In this document: positions 23,029 to 32,023 of the stretch, piece by piece | Numbering within the stretch: position 1 is the stretch's first letter | Layout: each line of letters begins with the position of its first letter | Assembly: GCA_025869365.1 (NCBI GenBank) | Contig: JAOZVV010000016.1 | Span: forward strand, 1-64,000 | Reading direction: 5' to 3' | DNA: 64,000 nucleotides | DNA from: Pseudonocardia sp. | GTDB lineage: Bacteria > Actinomycetota > Actinomycetes > Mycobacteriales > Pseudonocardiaceae | The notes under the pieces: generated by a model | Told to the model about the DNA's origin: nothing | The model's input: the letters and a program-made list of their open reading frames with translations, nothing else | Databases searched by the model: none | Made by a program: the position numbers and the translations under genes

Positions 23029-26000
23029 TCACAGCAGGGTGAGCACCGGGTCGTCCCGGTGGATCCGCGTGGTGTCCACCGCGCCCGACGGGTCCTCCCC
23101 CGCCAGCGTCCGGTCCGCGACCCGGACGTATTCGCGGCCCCGGTTCGCGGTGTTGCGCATCCGGATGACGTTCGGGAAGCGACCGACGGCCTTCATATCC
23201 CCGACCCCCGTCAGGAAGATCAGCTGGACGCCGTTGGCCGCGGCCACCTTGCGCTGCAGGTCCAGGAACACCACGTAGTTCGCCTTGCCGAGCGGGTTGT
23301 CCAGCGGCAGCGCACCGAGTCCGGGCAGGTCCCGGCCCCGGCTCGTGGCGCGCAGCTTCGCGACCATGCAGAACAGCAGCAGCGAGATCGTGACCTTCTC
23401 CCCGCCGGACCACTTGCGCATCCGTTCGACGGACACCCGCTCCAGCGCCAGCGCCGTGGACGGTTTGAGCACCCGGGCCCGCCAGTTCCCGTCCCCGACG
23501 ACGGCGTTGGTGGCCTGCCAGAGCAGCTCCTGACCGCGCGGCACCTCCGCCCCCCGGGCCGTCAGCGCGTCGACGAGCCGGGCGCAGCGGTCCCGGACCA
23601 CCGCGTCCGCGGTCTCGACGGCCGAGCGCGGCCCGACGTCCAGGAACCGGTGACCGGCCCAGGCCCCGAGACTCTCGGGCAGCTCCGACAGCGACTGCGC
23701 CCGGGCCAGCGACTTCAGGGCCTGCCGCACCATGCCCGTCATCGCCGTGACGACGACGGACTTGTGCTCCTCCAGCTCCTCGAGCCGCCCGCGCAGGTTC
23801 GCGGCGAACAGCTCCAGCTCCCCGGAGAGCGCCCCGGCCTCCGGACCGAGCTCCCCGGCCACGTCCGTGACCCGGAAGCGGTCCCGGACGGTGGGGTTGA
23901 CCTCCGCGAACCGCTCCGCCGACGCCCAGACGACGATCTCCCGGGCCACCTTCTCGACCAGCGCGCGGGCCCGGCGGGCGTCCGCGGCGACGGCGTCGAT
24001 CCGCCCGCGGATGGCGGCCACCGCGACCCGCACGTCCTCGACGCCGCCGGGATCCGGCGCACCGTCGGCCTGCTCCCCCGGTGCGACGCCCAGCAGCTCC
24101 GCCTGGTGTGCCAGCCCGGTGTGCCGTTCCCGCGCCTCGGCGTGCCGGGCCTTCTCCGCCTCGACCTCGCCGCGGCACGCCTCGACGGCCGCGCGGAGCC
24201 CCGCGAGGTCCTCCTCCGCCACCTCGGCCGCCGCCAGCGCGGCCGCCCGGTCCGCCGGGAGCTCGTCCGCCGGCAGGGTCTCGTCCGGAGCGGGGAACGT
24301 CGCGAGCTCCGCCTCGGCCGCCCGCAGCTCCGCCTTCGCCGCACCGACCGCCTCGCCCGCGCGGTCCGCGGCCTCCTCGGCCCGGGCCAGCGCGGCGGCG
24401 AGCGAGCCCGGGTCCGCGGCCTCGGCGGTGTCCGCGAGGTCCGTCGCGGACTCCCGCACGGCGGTGCTCAGGCCGGCGACCCGCGCGGACGGCTCCTCGA
24501 CGGCCCGGCGGGCCTCCTCCAGGGACGCCGCCAGCGCCGAGTCCGAGACCTCGCGGCGGTAGGCCTGCTCCGCGCTCTCGTAGGCGCGGCGGGCCTCGGC
24601 AAGGGGGACCGCCGCCACCGCCGCCGAGCCGAACAGCCCGTCCGACCGCTCCTCGGCCAGGGACAGGGCGGAGCGGGCCTCGCGGTAGCCGCTCACGGCC
24701 CGCCGGACGGCGTCGAGCCGCTGGGCGGCCTCGGCCCCGGTGCGCCGCTGCGCGTCCTCCTCGGCGGCCGCACGCTCGATCGCGGCGCGATGGACCTCGA
24801 TCTCACCGGGCAACGCGCGGGCCCGGGCCCGGATCGGCTCGGAGCGCGCCAGCCGCGCGCCGAGCCCCGCCAGCACCGCCCCGGCCACGGCCGCGACCCG
24901 GCGGATCTCCTCCTGCGCGGCCCGCCGCTCGTCGAGGGCGTGTTCCTGCTCCTCGACCGAGGCGCGGTCCGCCTCGACCCGCGCCAGGTCCTCGGTGATC
25001 GCCGCGAGCCGGGCCTCCGCGTCGGAGATCCGGGCCTGCAGCGTCTCCAGGGTGCCGGGCGGGCAGTCCGTGCGCAGGGCGCGCAGGCGGCGGCGGAGCT
25101 CGTCGTCCCGCTCCCGCAGGGCGACGAGCCCCACGTCCGCGGCCGCGCGGCCCGCCCGGGCGGCCTCCCGCGCACCGATCTCGGAGCCCGCCGCGGCCGG
25201 GTCCAGCAGCGCGGCGGCCGGCGGGACGAGGAACGGGGTCTGCGCCCGGAGCCCGGCGTCCACGACGGCCTGCAGGTCCGCGGTGGTGGCCACGACCACG
25301 GGCGACGTGGGCCGCAGCCCCGCCGCGGCGAGGGTCTCCTCCGCGGTCCCCAGGTCCGCCGGATCGTGCACGAGCAGGCCCGCGGCCAGCGCGGGAGCCG
25401 CGCGGAGCACCGCGGCGTGCTCGGCCGCGGAGACGGACTCCGCGAGGTAGCGCCAGCCGGTGGTGGCGCCGATCCCTGCCGCCTCGACCGTCTCGTGGGC
25501 CCGGACCAGGTCCAGGGTGGCGGGCAGCAGGCCGGTGGCGGCCAGGGCCGCGAGGGAGCGCTCGTCCTCGGCACCCTCGACCGCGAGCTCGATCCGCTGC
25601 CGCTCCGAGCGGGAGATCGCCGTGGTGAGCAGCTCCACCAGGTCCCCGGCCTCGGCGACCGGCTCGATCAGGTCTCCCCCGGACAGCGTGCGCAGCCGGT
25701 CGTCCCCGGCGAGCTCGTCGATCACCTCGCGCAGGGTCGCGACCCGTTCGGCGTCCGCCCGGCGGGCCTCGGTGAGCGTGCGCCGCTCGGCCGCCAGCTC
25801 GTCCGCGGCCTGGACGATCTCCTGGCGGCGTTCCCGCAGCCGGGGACGGTCCTCGCGCAGCCGCTCGAGGTCCGCGGCCGCGTCCGCGTCCGCCGTCTCG
25901 TGCCGGGCGATCGCCGCCGCGACGTCCTCCTCCGCGTCGAGGAGACCCTGGGTGCGCGCCGCGCCGAGCGCCGCGTCCAGGTCCGCCAGCGCTGCGGTGA

Positions 26001-27423
26001 CGGCGGCGAGCTCACCGGTGAGCCGGCCCTGGTCCGCCGTGGCCGCCCGGGCCCGGGTCCGGGCGGCCGTCTCGGCCTCCCGCGTGGCCGCGACCGTGTC
26101 CGCCAGGCCCGCGGCCTGCTCGTCGTGCTCGGACAGGGCGACGTCCAGGCTCCGCGCGTACTCCGCCGCGGCCTCGTCCCGGCGCACGCGCAGCGGCTCG
26201 GCGTCCGCCGTCGCGGCGGCGAGCTGCTCGGCGAGTGAGGTGACCCGGGCCCGGGCGTCCCGCAGCCGTCTGACCTCGGGCACCGCCCGCCATGCCGCCT
26301 TCTGCGCCGACGCCCGCTGCTGGGCGGCCCGCGCGGCCTCCGCCGCGCGCTGCGCCGACGCCCGCCGGTGCTCCGCCGCGATCCGGCGCAGCCCGCGCAC
26401 CCGGGACTCGGCCAGCGCCGCCCGGTCCCGGTGCTCGGCCACGGCCGCGCACAGCTCGGTGATCCGGTCCTCGTGCCCGGCCGCGGCCCGTTCGGCGCCC
26501 GCAACCGCGGCCGCGACCGCCGTGGCCAGCGCGACCGCCGAGCCCTCCAGCTCCCGGTGGGCTGTCTCGGCGCCCGAGTGCGCGGCGCGGTTCTCCGCGA
26601 GGCGGTGCAGCAGCGGCGTGGCCTCGTCCGCGAAGGTGAGGTCCGCGAGCAGCTGGGGACGTTCGGCCAGGCCCGCGCGAACCCGTTCGAGGATCTCCGA
26701 GACCTGCCCGGGCACCTCGGGATCGACGATCAGCTCGAGCAGGTAGCGGACGAACTGGTCCGCGCTGCGGAACTGGAACTGGCCCTCGATGCCGCCCTCG
26801 GTGGCGTTCATCTGCAGCAGCGCGGTGAAGATCGCGGGATCCAGGCCGTGCTCGTCCAGCATCCGGCTCCAGCGGTCCTGCCCGTCCGTGACGGCGACGC
26901 CCGCGTTCGGGATCACGTCCCACGCCCGGACGGCCGCGACGAACTCCTTCTGCGCGGTGGGCCGCCCGTCCGTCTCGAACGGCAGCGTGTCGAGCGAGGC
27001 CCGGCCGTCGGTGTCCGGGCGGAAGAGGTACCAGCGCGCGGAGAGCCGGTCGTGGTCCCGGTTCGGGTCCGCGGGCTGGCTGCGGTCCGCCCACTCGTAC
27101 ACGGCACCGGTGACCAGGCGCCGCCCGTCCGGCCCCGACCACTCGACGACGACGTGCGCGGTGTCCGCCCCGAGCACGTAGTCCTCGAGGTGCTTGCCGG
27201 TGGCCGCGGTGGCGAGGAAGTCCCGGCGGTGCGGCCGGATCAACGCGCAGATCAACGACAGGACGGTGGACTTCCCGCCGCCGTTGCGCAGCCACAGGAT
27301 CGAGTCCAGCGGATGGCCGTCCGCCCCGGTGAAGTCCAGCGTGACGTCGAGGAACCGGGCGGCGGTGGGGCCGATGCGCTCCAGCCGGACGCGGCGCATC
27401 TGCCACATCGGGGCGGGACTCAC
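23029..27423 (-). CDS. SMC/MukB-JetC-like ATPase with long coiled coils
   Basis: A 1464-residue ATPase. The N-terminal head has Walker A LRNGGGKST at 45-53; the C-terminal head has signature WSGGEKVTISLLLF (from 1338) and Walker B LGALPLDN with Asp1375. Between them lie two very long Ala/Glu/Arg heptad-rich coiled-coil arms around a globular hinge near 630-770 (GWRYLAESVS through LVPPAAALLDPAA). This is the layout of MukB, MksB and JetC condensins, which extrude DNA loops; the size is right. GTG at 27423 overlaps the upstream gene's stop. Odd points: Asn1376 stands where most SMC proteins have the catalytic Glu, and the P-loop has Arg46 for Gly. Family membership is inferred from architecture and operon order. 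No nuclease partner is next to it. Confidence 0.82.
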   Translation of the reverse strand: MSPAPMWQMRRVRLERIGPTAARFLDVTLDFTGADGHPLDSILWLRNGGGKSTVLSLICALIRPHRRDFLATAATGKHLEDYVLGADTAHVVVEWSGPDGRRLVTGAVYEWADRSQPADPNRDHDRLSARWYLFRPDTDGRASLDTLPFETDGRPTAQKEFVAAVRAWDVIPNAGVAVTDGQDRWSRMLDEHGLDPAIFTALLQMNATEGGIEGQFQFRSADQFVRYLLELIVDPEVPGQVSEILERVRAGLAERPQLLADLTFADEATPLLHRLAENRAAHSGAETAHRELEGSAVALATAVAAAVAGAERAAAGHEDRITELCAAVAEHRDRAALAESRVRGLRRIAAEHRRASAQRAAEAARAAQQRASAQKAAWRAVPEVRRLRDARARVTSLAEQLAAATADAEPLRVRRDEAAAEYARSLDVALSEHDEQAAGLADTVAATREAETAARTRARAATADQGRLTGELAAVTAALADLDAALGAARTQGLLDAEEDVAAAIARHETADADAAADLERLREDRPRLRERRQEIVQAADELAAERRTLTEARRADAERVATLREVIDELAGDDRLRTLSGGDLIEPVAEAGDLVELLTTAISRSERQRIELAVEGAEDERSLAALAATGLLPATLDLVRAHETVEAAGIGATTGWRYLAESVSAAEHAAVLRAAPALAAGLLVHDPADLGTAEETLAAAGLRPTSPVVVATTADLQAVVDAGLRAQTPFLVPPAAALLDPAAAGSEIGAREAARAGRAAADVGLVALRERDDELRRRLRALRTDCPPGTLETLQARISDAEARLAAITEDLARVEADRASVEEQEHALDERRAAQEEIRRVAAVAGAVLAGLGARLARSEPIRARARALPGEIEVHRAAIERAAAEEDAQRRTGAEAAQRLDAVRRAVSGYREARSALSLAEERSDGLFGSAAVAAVPLAEARRAYESAEQAYRREVSDSALAASLEEARRAVEEPSARVAGLSTAVRESATDLADTAEAADPGSLAAALARAEEAADRAGEAVGAAKAELRAAEAELATFPAPDETLPADELPADRAAALAAAEVAEEDLAGLRAAVEACRGEVEAEKARHAEARERHTGLAHQAELLGVAPGEQADGAPDPGGVEDVRVAVAAIRGRIDAVAADARRARALVEKVAREIVVWASAERFAEVNPTVRDRFRVTDVAGELGPEAGALSGELELFAANLRGRLEELEEHKSVVVTAMTGMVRQALKSLARAQSLSELPESLGAWAGHRFLDVGPRSAVETADAVVRDRCARLVDALTARGAEVPRGQELLWQATNAVVGDGNWRARVLKPSTALALERVSVERMRKWSGGEKVTISLLLFCMVAKLRATSRGRDLPGLGALPLDNPLGKANYVVFLDLQRKVAAANGVQLIFLTGVGDMKAVGRFPNVIRMRNTANRGREYVRVADRTLAGEDPSGAVDTTRIHRDDPVLTLL

Positions 27424-28133
27424 GAGCCGCTCCGCAGGGCGCGCAGGGCGTCCAGCGCCGCCCCGCCCGCCGAGTCCCCGACCAGCAGCCGGAACCGGTC
27501 CGTGAGGTGGTAGACGTCCGGACCGAGCGTCGGCGCCTCCTTGGCCGCACCCTGGTCCGCGAGCCAGCCCAGCGTGTCCTCGATGGCCTTGAGCGTGCAG
27601 CCTCGGGCGCGCCGCCCGGTCTGCGTGGTGATCAGCTGAGGCAGGTCCGCATAGGCCTCCGCGGCCGCCCGCGCGCGCTCCTCGGCCGAGCCCTCGCCGC
27701 CCTCCTGGGCCCGCAGGGTCCCGATGGCGGACCGGAGGAACTCGTCGATCCTGACGACGTCCACGAGCTTGGTCTCCGGGTCGTCGAAGTCCACGTCCTG
27801 CGGGTAGGCGTAGGCGGCGATGCCGAGCAGGACCAGCCCGAACACGAGCCTGTCCTCGGCGTCCATGGCCCGCAGGTCCCCGAGCCGGGTCGCGAACGGG
27901 CCGCTCGGCTCCGGCGCCAGGACGATGCCGGAGCGCGGTGTCCCCAGCACCTCCAGCCCGAGTCCCTCGGCCATCGTGTCCACGACGTCCCGGAACCGCA
28001 GCTCACTGCGGTAGCGGTCCAGCAGGGCGCGGTACTCGCTGCCCTCGACGGGCCGGGAGCGGCGCTGCAGGCCGAAGCCCACGAGCTCCGCGGCCGCCCG
28101 CACCTCGGTCAGGTCCGCCGCCACGGCCGTCAT
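27420..28133 (-). CDS. MukE/MksE/JetB-like (DUF4194-type) accessory subunit
   Basis: A 237-residue soluble, mostly helical protein from the ATG at 28133. The pattern of an N-terminal winged helix (SEYRALLDRYRSELRFRDVV, then MAEGLGLEVLG), a central VFGLVLLGIAAYAYPQ helix and a C-terminal winged helix (GCTLKAIEDTLGWLADQGA, DVYHLTDRFRLLV) is that of MukE/JetB proteins, which bind the kleisin and modulate the SMC heads. I assign it by fold pattern, size and position between the kleisin-like and SMC-like genes, not by a diagnostic motif. ATGA overlap upstream, GTGA overlap downstream: one coupled operon. Confidence 0.68.
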   Translation of the reverse strand: MTAVAADLTEVRAAAELVGFGLQRRSRPVEGSEYRALLDRYRSELRFRDVVDTMAEGLGLEVLGTPRSGIVLAPEPSGPFATRLGDLRAMDAEDRLVFGLVLLGIAAYAYPQDVDFDDPETKLVDVVRIDEFLRSAIGTLRAQEGGEGSAEERARAAAEAYADLPQLITTQTGRRARGCTLKAIEDTLGWLADQGAAKEAPTLGPDVYHLTDRFRLLVGDSAGGAALDALRALRSGS

Positions 28134-29644
28134 GCACTGAGCTCCTCGTCCTCGATGTCCCTCGCCCGGACGGCGGCGCGCAGCACCAGGTCCCGGCCCC
28201 GGGCCAGCGGGTGGTCCAGCACCCGGCCGTCGTCCTCCGCGACCAGGCCGGACGCGAGCGCGCCCGCGTCGCTCCGCTCGTCCGCGGACTCGTCGTCCGC
28301 CGCGTCCGGCGCGAACGCCCACAGCGCCGTGAGCAGCACCAGCTCCGCCACCTGGTCCGCGGACTCGTCCCCGTTCTCGCACGCGTCGAGCAGGTCCGAG
28401 AGCCGCGCGGGCTCCGCGCGGGCGGCGTCCAGCACCTCCCGCGCCGCCGCGACGACCGGCACCGGGTAGCGCTGCACGTCCTCCTCGGCGTCCGGGGCCG
28501 CGAGCCCGACGTCCTCGGCCTCCGGCTCCGCCGCCTCGCGCTGCCGCGGGGGCGCCCAGAGCTGGTCCACCAGGTCGTCGAACCGGACCAGCCGGGGGAC
28601 GCTCACCCCCAGCGCGCGGTCCGCGAAGGCGCCGGTCACCGCAGCCGCGTCCGCGCGCGGGGAGCCCAGTACCGGGAGCAGCAGATCGTCCCCCAGGGCG
28701 AGCATGCGCAGCCGCCTCCGACGGGCGAGACGCTGCCTGACCTGCGCGGACAGGAACACCTCCCGCGCCCCGACGAGCCGGCGCTCCAGGTCCAGGTGCA
28801 CGCTCCGCACCCGGCCGAGCAGGTCCACGATCCGGCCCGACGCGGCGCGGACGTCCGGCGACGTCGCTGAGGGTTCAGTGTCCAGGCCCTTCAGAACGTG
28901 TTCGAGGAACCGGTCGTCCTCCCCGATCCGCTCCTCCACGTGCCGGCGGGCGACCGCGAGCCGCTCCGGCACGTCCACCAGCCAGTCGTGCGTGCCGACG
29001 TCCCGGCGGGTGGCGTCGAGCAGCTCGGAGAGCGTGGCGGAGATCCCGACGCTGGTGCGCTCGGCCTGCGCGGCGGTGCGGACGGCGGCGTCGAACCGGC
29101 GGTCGTCCAGCTGGCGCTGCAGCACGTGCGCGAGCGCCCGGTCCGCGTCCTCCAGGTCCACGTCCAGGCCGTGCAGGAACAGGGTGATCGCCTGGTCGCT
29201 CGCCACCAGGACGGGGCCGTACTCGGCGTCCCGCAACGCGAGGAGCCGGAAGCTGTAGGGCTCGGACCGGGCGACCTCCCCGGACAGGTCGGCGAAGCGG
29301 TAGGTGAAGCGGCGGTGCTCGTGCGCCTCGTTGAGCAGCCCCTTCAGCACGACGGTGGCGACGTCCCGGGCCTGCCGCGCGTGCGCGGGGGCCATCCGGG
29401 CGGCGAGCCCGGTGAGCGTGTCCGAGACCTCCTCGAGCGTGGCCTCCCGCGCGAACCCCATCGACCCGACGACCACGTCCACCGCGGCGAGGGCGAGCTG
29501 GCGGAGATCGAACAGCTCGTCGTCGATCCCGGAGTGGGCGGCGTTGCGGACCAGCCGGGAGATCGGGTCCGTGAGGGCGAGGGCACGCCAGCGGGACCGC
29601 GCGGTGGCATCCGCGGCGGGCGAGACGACGGACGGTCCGGTCAC
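28130..29644 (-). CDS. MukF/MksF/JetA-like kleisin candidate
   Basis: About 504 residues, nearly all helical, with an acidic C-terminal half. An N-terminal helical/winged-helix region (DPISRLVRNAAHSGI, FDLRQLALAAVDVVVGSMGF), a central segment of amphipathic helices (RRHVEERIGEDDRFLEHVL, LDLERRLVGAREVFLSAQV) and a C-terminal winged-helix-like region with an acidic linker resemble MukF/JetA kleisins, which bridge the SMC heads. The start is uncertain: I take the GTG at 29644 because an ATG at 29737 would leave only 26 bases for two divergent promoters. First gene of the three-gene operon. No sequence motif proves the family. Confidence 0.62.
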   Translation of the reverse strand: MTGPSVVSPAADATARSRWRALALTDPISRLVRNAAHSGIDDELFDLRQLALAAVDVVVGSMGFAREATLEEVSDTLTGLAARMAPAHARQARDVATVVLKGLLNEAHEHRRFTYRFADLSGEVARSEPYSFRLLALRDAEYGPVLVASDQAITLFLHGLDVDLEDADRALAHVLQRQLDDRRFDAAVRTAAQAERTSVGISATLSELLDATRRDVGTHDWLVDVPERLAVARRHVEERIGEDDRFLEHVLKGLDTEPSATSPDVRAASGRIVDLLGRVRSVHLDLERRLVGAREVFLSAQVRQRLARRRRLRMLALGDDLLLPVLGSPRADAAAVTGAFADRALGVSVPRLVRFDDLVDQLWAPPRQREAAEPEAEDVGLAAPDAEEDVQRYPVPVVAAAREVLDAARAEPARLSDLLDACENGDESADQVAELVLLTALWAFAPDAADDESADERSDAGALASGLVAEDDGRVLDHPLARGRDLVLRAAVRARDIEDEELSA

Positions 29645-29763
29645 GGGCAAGAGCGTAGGGAGGAGGTCCGACCCTTCCGGCTCCGGGGGAACTCTCAGTT
29701 CCCTCTCACCTCTGACGGGCACACTCGGTACGGACATACCGGAGCAAGCGGTGGGAGCGTCCC

Positions 29764-30051
29764 GTGATCGTGGCCAGTGTGGTCGGGCTCGTCCTGATCC
29801 TGTTCCAGCTCGTGCTCGTGGCCCGCGTGATCGTCGACTGGGTCGGCGTGCTCTCCCCCGGCAGCGGCGGCAACGGCCTCTACCAGGCCCGCCGGATCAC
29901 CCACGGGATCACCGAGCCGGTGATCGAACCCGTGCGCCGGGTGCTCAAGCCCGTGCGGTTCGGGTCCGTGGCGATCGACCTGGCGTTCGTCGCCGTCTTC
30001 ATCGGCGTGATCCTGCTCAGGACGATCGTCGTCCCCCTCATCCCCTTCTGA
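29764..30051 (+). CDS. YggT family membrane protein
   Basis: A 95-residue inner-membrane protein with the YggT layout: a first hydrophobic segment (about residues 3-24), a loop containing YQARRITHGITEPVIEPVRRV with the conserved TEPxxxPxRR core, and a second segment at about 68-92. YggT proteins are linked to cell-division clusters and osmotic-shock tolerance; in actinobacteria one usually sits after sepF near ftsZ, but no such genes are here, so this is a stray copy or a second paralogue. GTG start at 29764. A 41-base tandem repeat follows its stop. Confidence 0.88.
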   Translation: MIVASVVGLVLILFQLVLVARVIVDWVGVLSPGSGGNGLYQARRITHGITEPVIEPVRRVLKPVRFGSVAIDLAFVAVFIGVILLRTIVVPLIPF

Positions 30052-30061
30052 CCCGCACCCT

Positions 30062-30156
30062 GGCTCCACAACGCCAGATCCAGGCCTCCAAAAGCGCGTC
30101 AAGGCTCCATAACGCGAGATTCAGGTGTCCACAAGCGCGTTGTGGCTCCACAACGC
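30062..30156. repeat. 41-base tandem repeat, about 2.3 copies, with internal hairpin
   Basis: GGCTCCA(C/T)AACGC recurs at 30062, 30103 and 30144, exactly 41 bases apart; between them the second half-unit TCCAmAAGCGCGT also repeats, at 30087 and 30128. Within it CCACAA-GCGCG-TTGTGG (30129-30145) is a small perfect hairpin. It sits between the convergent YggT and KipA-like genes and could terminate both; it looks like a dispersed intergenic repeat. Confidence 0.75.
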
Positions 30157-30161
30157 GGGGG

Positions 30162-31139
30162 TCAGGGGGTGGCCAGGGCGGTGTGGAGGGACTCCAGGCG
30201 CTTCTTGCGGTCCGCCCGGGCGGTGAGGGCTCCGTCCAGGGTCACCTCGACGAACCTGGTACGGGTCCGCGGGGCGGACTGGGCGACGACGTCGAGGTCC
30301 CCCGAGATCACGGTCCCGACCATCATGTAGCCACCGCCGGAGACCGCGTCGCGGTGCAGCACGATCGGCTCCACGCCGCCCGGGACCTGGATGGAGCCGA
30401 TGGGGTAGGGCGCGTCGACGATGTTCGACGGGTCCTGTCCGGCGCCGAAGGGCGGCTCCCGGTCCACGGTCTCCAGCTCACCTCCCGAGTAGCGGAAGCC
30501 GATCCGGTCCGCGACCGGGGTGAGGTTCCAGGTCGTGGCCAGGAAGGTCTCCCTGCCCGCGGCGGTCAGCCGATGGTCGTAGAGCCCCATCACGACCCTG
30601 ACCTCGACGTCCTTGGCCAGCGCCGGGCGCAGCTCGTCGGGGACGACCAGGCCGGGACGGCCCCGGCCGGACCCGATCGGCACCACGTCCCCCTCGGCGA
30701 GCGGCCGCCCGGAGAACCCGCCGAGCGCCCCCAGGCCGTAGGTGGAGCGGCTGCCGAGCACCTCCGGCACGTCGATCCCGCCGGACACCGCCAGGTACGC
30801 CCGGGCGCCGCCCGCGAGGTAGGCGAAGTCCAGGACGTCGCCCGCCGCCACGGCGAAGGACTCCCAGATCGGCCGCTCCTCGCCGCCGACCTTCGGGACC
30901 ATCGTCGCGCCCGCCACGGCGACCGTCGCCGCGGCCGTGAACCGCAGCTCGGGACCCATGTAGACGCACTCCAGCACCGCCGCGTCCGCCGGGTTGCCGA
31001 CGAGCAGGTTGGCCGCGGTGAGCGAGTACTGGTCCAGCGCGCCCGACGGCGGGATGCCCAGGTGGTAGTAGCCGGTGCGCCCGGCGTCCTGCACCGTCGT
31101 GGAGAGGCCGGGCTTGCGGACCTCGATCGTCCCGCTCAC
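30162..31139 (-). CDS. KipA/PxpC-like biotin-dependent carboxyltransferase domain protein
   Basis: A 325-residue protein of the AHS2/KipA family, found as 5-oxoprolinase subunit C and as the C-terminal half of the carboxyltransferase domain in urea carboxylase. The hallmark KPGLSTTVQDAGRTGYYHLG with the following PPSGALDQYS is at the N-terminus; YLAVSGGIDVPEVLGSRST and the late GGVEPIVLHRDAVSGGGYM are also typical. GTG at 31139 overlaps the KipI-like stop (GTGA). Last gene of the six-gene operon with biotin carboxylase and BCCP, so here a true biotin-dependent transferase role is plausible. Confidence 0.85.
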   Translation of the reverse strand: MSGTIEVRKPGLSTTVQDAGRTGYYHLGIPPSGALDQYSLTAANLLVGNPADAAVLECVYMGPELRFTAAATVAVAGATMVPKVGGEERPIWESFAVAAGDVLDFAYLAGGARAYLAVSGGIDVPEVLGSRSTYGLGALGGFSGRPLAEGDVVPIGSGRGRPGLVVPDELRPALAKDVEVRVVMGLYDHRLTAAGRETFLATTWNLTPVADRIGFRYSGGELETVDREPPFGAGQDPSNIVDAPYPIGSIQVPGGVEPIVLHRDAVSGGGYMMVGTVISGDLDVVAQSAPRTRTRFVEVTLDGALTARADRKKRLESLHTALATP

Positions 31140-32023
31140 GTGAGCACCTCCAGCAGCCGCGCGTTGTACCCGTCGGGGTCGTCGAGGAAGGGCTGCAGCG
31201 CGAACTCGACGTCGCGGGCGTGGATCCGGAACTCGCGCCTCTCGACCTCGGCCAGGTACGCGTCGTAGCGCTCGCGGTCGATCGGGGTGAACTTCACGAT
31301 GTCCCCCGGCCGGAAGTAGACGAGGAAGTCCGCGAAGTCCGGGTAGGACTGCGTCGGGTCGTAGATCGGCGCCGGGGTGATGCCGAACATCTGGTAGCCG
31401 CCCGCGCCGCGCACCGAGTAGATGCAGGAGAAGCAGCCGCCGTAGCCGACCGTCTGCTTCGGGGTGTCCGTCCGCGGCCGCAGGTACTTGGGCACCAGGA
31501 TCTGCCGCTCCCGGGGCACCATCTGGTACTTGAACGGCAGGCCGGCGACGAACCCGACCATCGAGGTGAACCAGGGCGAGCCGGAGTGCGCGGCGATGAA
31601 CCCGTCCACGTCGGAGAAGCCGTTGATCCGCGCCGCGTACTCGATGTCCGTGGCGTCCGGGTCCTGGTGACGGTCCCGGAACCGCATGAGCGTCTCGGTG
31701 GTCCACGGGTCCCGGTAGAGCACCGGGATCTCCAGGACCCGGGACGGCAGGGTGACGTCGTGGGCGTCCCCGACCGCGCGCTCGAGGTCTCGCAGATGGT
31801 CCAGCAGGATGTGCGGGTCCAGCACGTCCGGGTCGTAGCGGACCTGGTAGGAGGCGTTCGCCGGGCAGATGTCGAGCAGGCCGTCCGGCCGCTCGTCGCG
31901 CAGCCGGGAGGTGATCGCCATGGCCCGGAAGTTGGCCTGCAGGCTCATCTCCTCGGCCAGCTCCACGAACACGAACTCGTCCCCGCCCCAGCTGTACCGG
32001 GCGGCCTGCACTGCAGTACTCAC
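31136..32023 (-). CDS. KipI/PxpB-like protein, close to the urea carboxylase transferase domain
   Basis: A 295-residue AHS1/KipI-family protein, clearly longer than the stand-alone PxpB (208 residues at 47746). Its C-terminal part, VPKYLRPRTDTP and then SCIYSVRGAGGYQMFGIT, follows the pattern of the urea carboxylase carboxyltransferase domain (VPKYxPARTWTP, CIYxMEGPGGYQFVGRT) more closely than that of PxpB. It would form the N-terminal half of the carboxyltransferase with the KipA-like protein. GTG start at 32023 overlaps the biotin carboxylase stop. Substrate unknown; urea-like or lactam amide groups are candidates. Confidence 0.82.
   Translation of the reverse strand: MSTAVQAARYSWGGDEFVFVELAEEMSLQANFRAMAITSRLRDERPDGLLDICPANASYQVRYDPDVLDPHILLDHLRDLERAVGDAHDVTLPSRVLEIPVLYRDPWTTETLMRFRDRHQDPDATDIEYAARINGFSDVDGFIAAHSGSPWFTSMVGFVAGLPFKYQMVPRERQILVPKYLRPRTDTPKQTVGYGGCFSCIYSVRGAGGYQMFGITPAPIYDPTQSYPDFADFLVYFRPGDIVKFTPIDRERYDAYLAEVERREFRIHARDVEFALQPFLDDPDGYNARLLEVLT

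Noticed and set aside
23059-26238. A plus-strand frame of over 1000 codons opposite the SMC-like gene
   Set aside because: Composition (Arg, Gly, Val, Asp) and absence of domains show it is the mirror of the coiled-coil gene's GC-biased codons.
29764-30051. A JetD-like nuclease gene next to the condensin operon
   Set aside because: The only adjacent gene is YggT, a 95-residue membrane protein; no TOPRIM motif is visible within 10 kb on either side.
30062-30156. Possible CRISPR array
   Set aside because: The 41-base period has no unique spacers: both halves of the unit repeat, and no cas genes are near. It is a simple tandem repeat.
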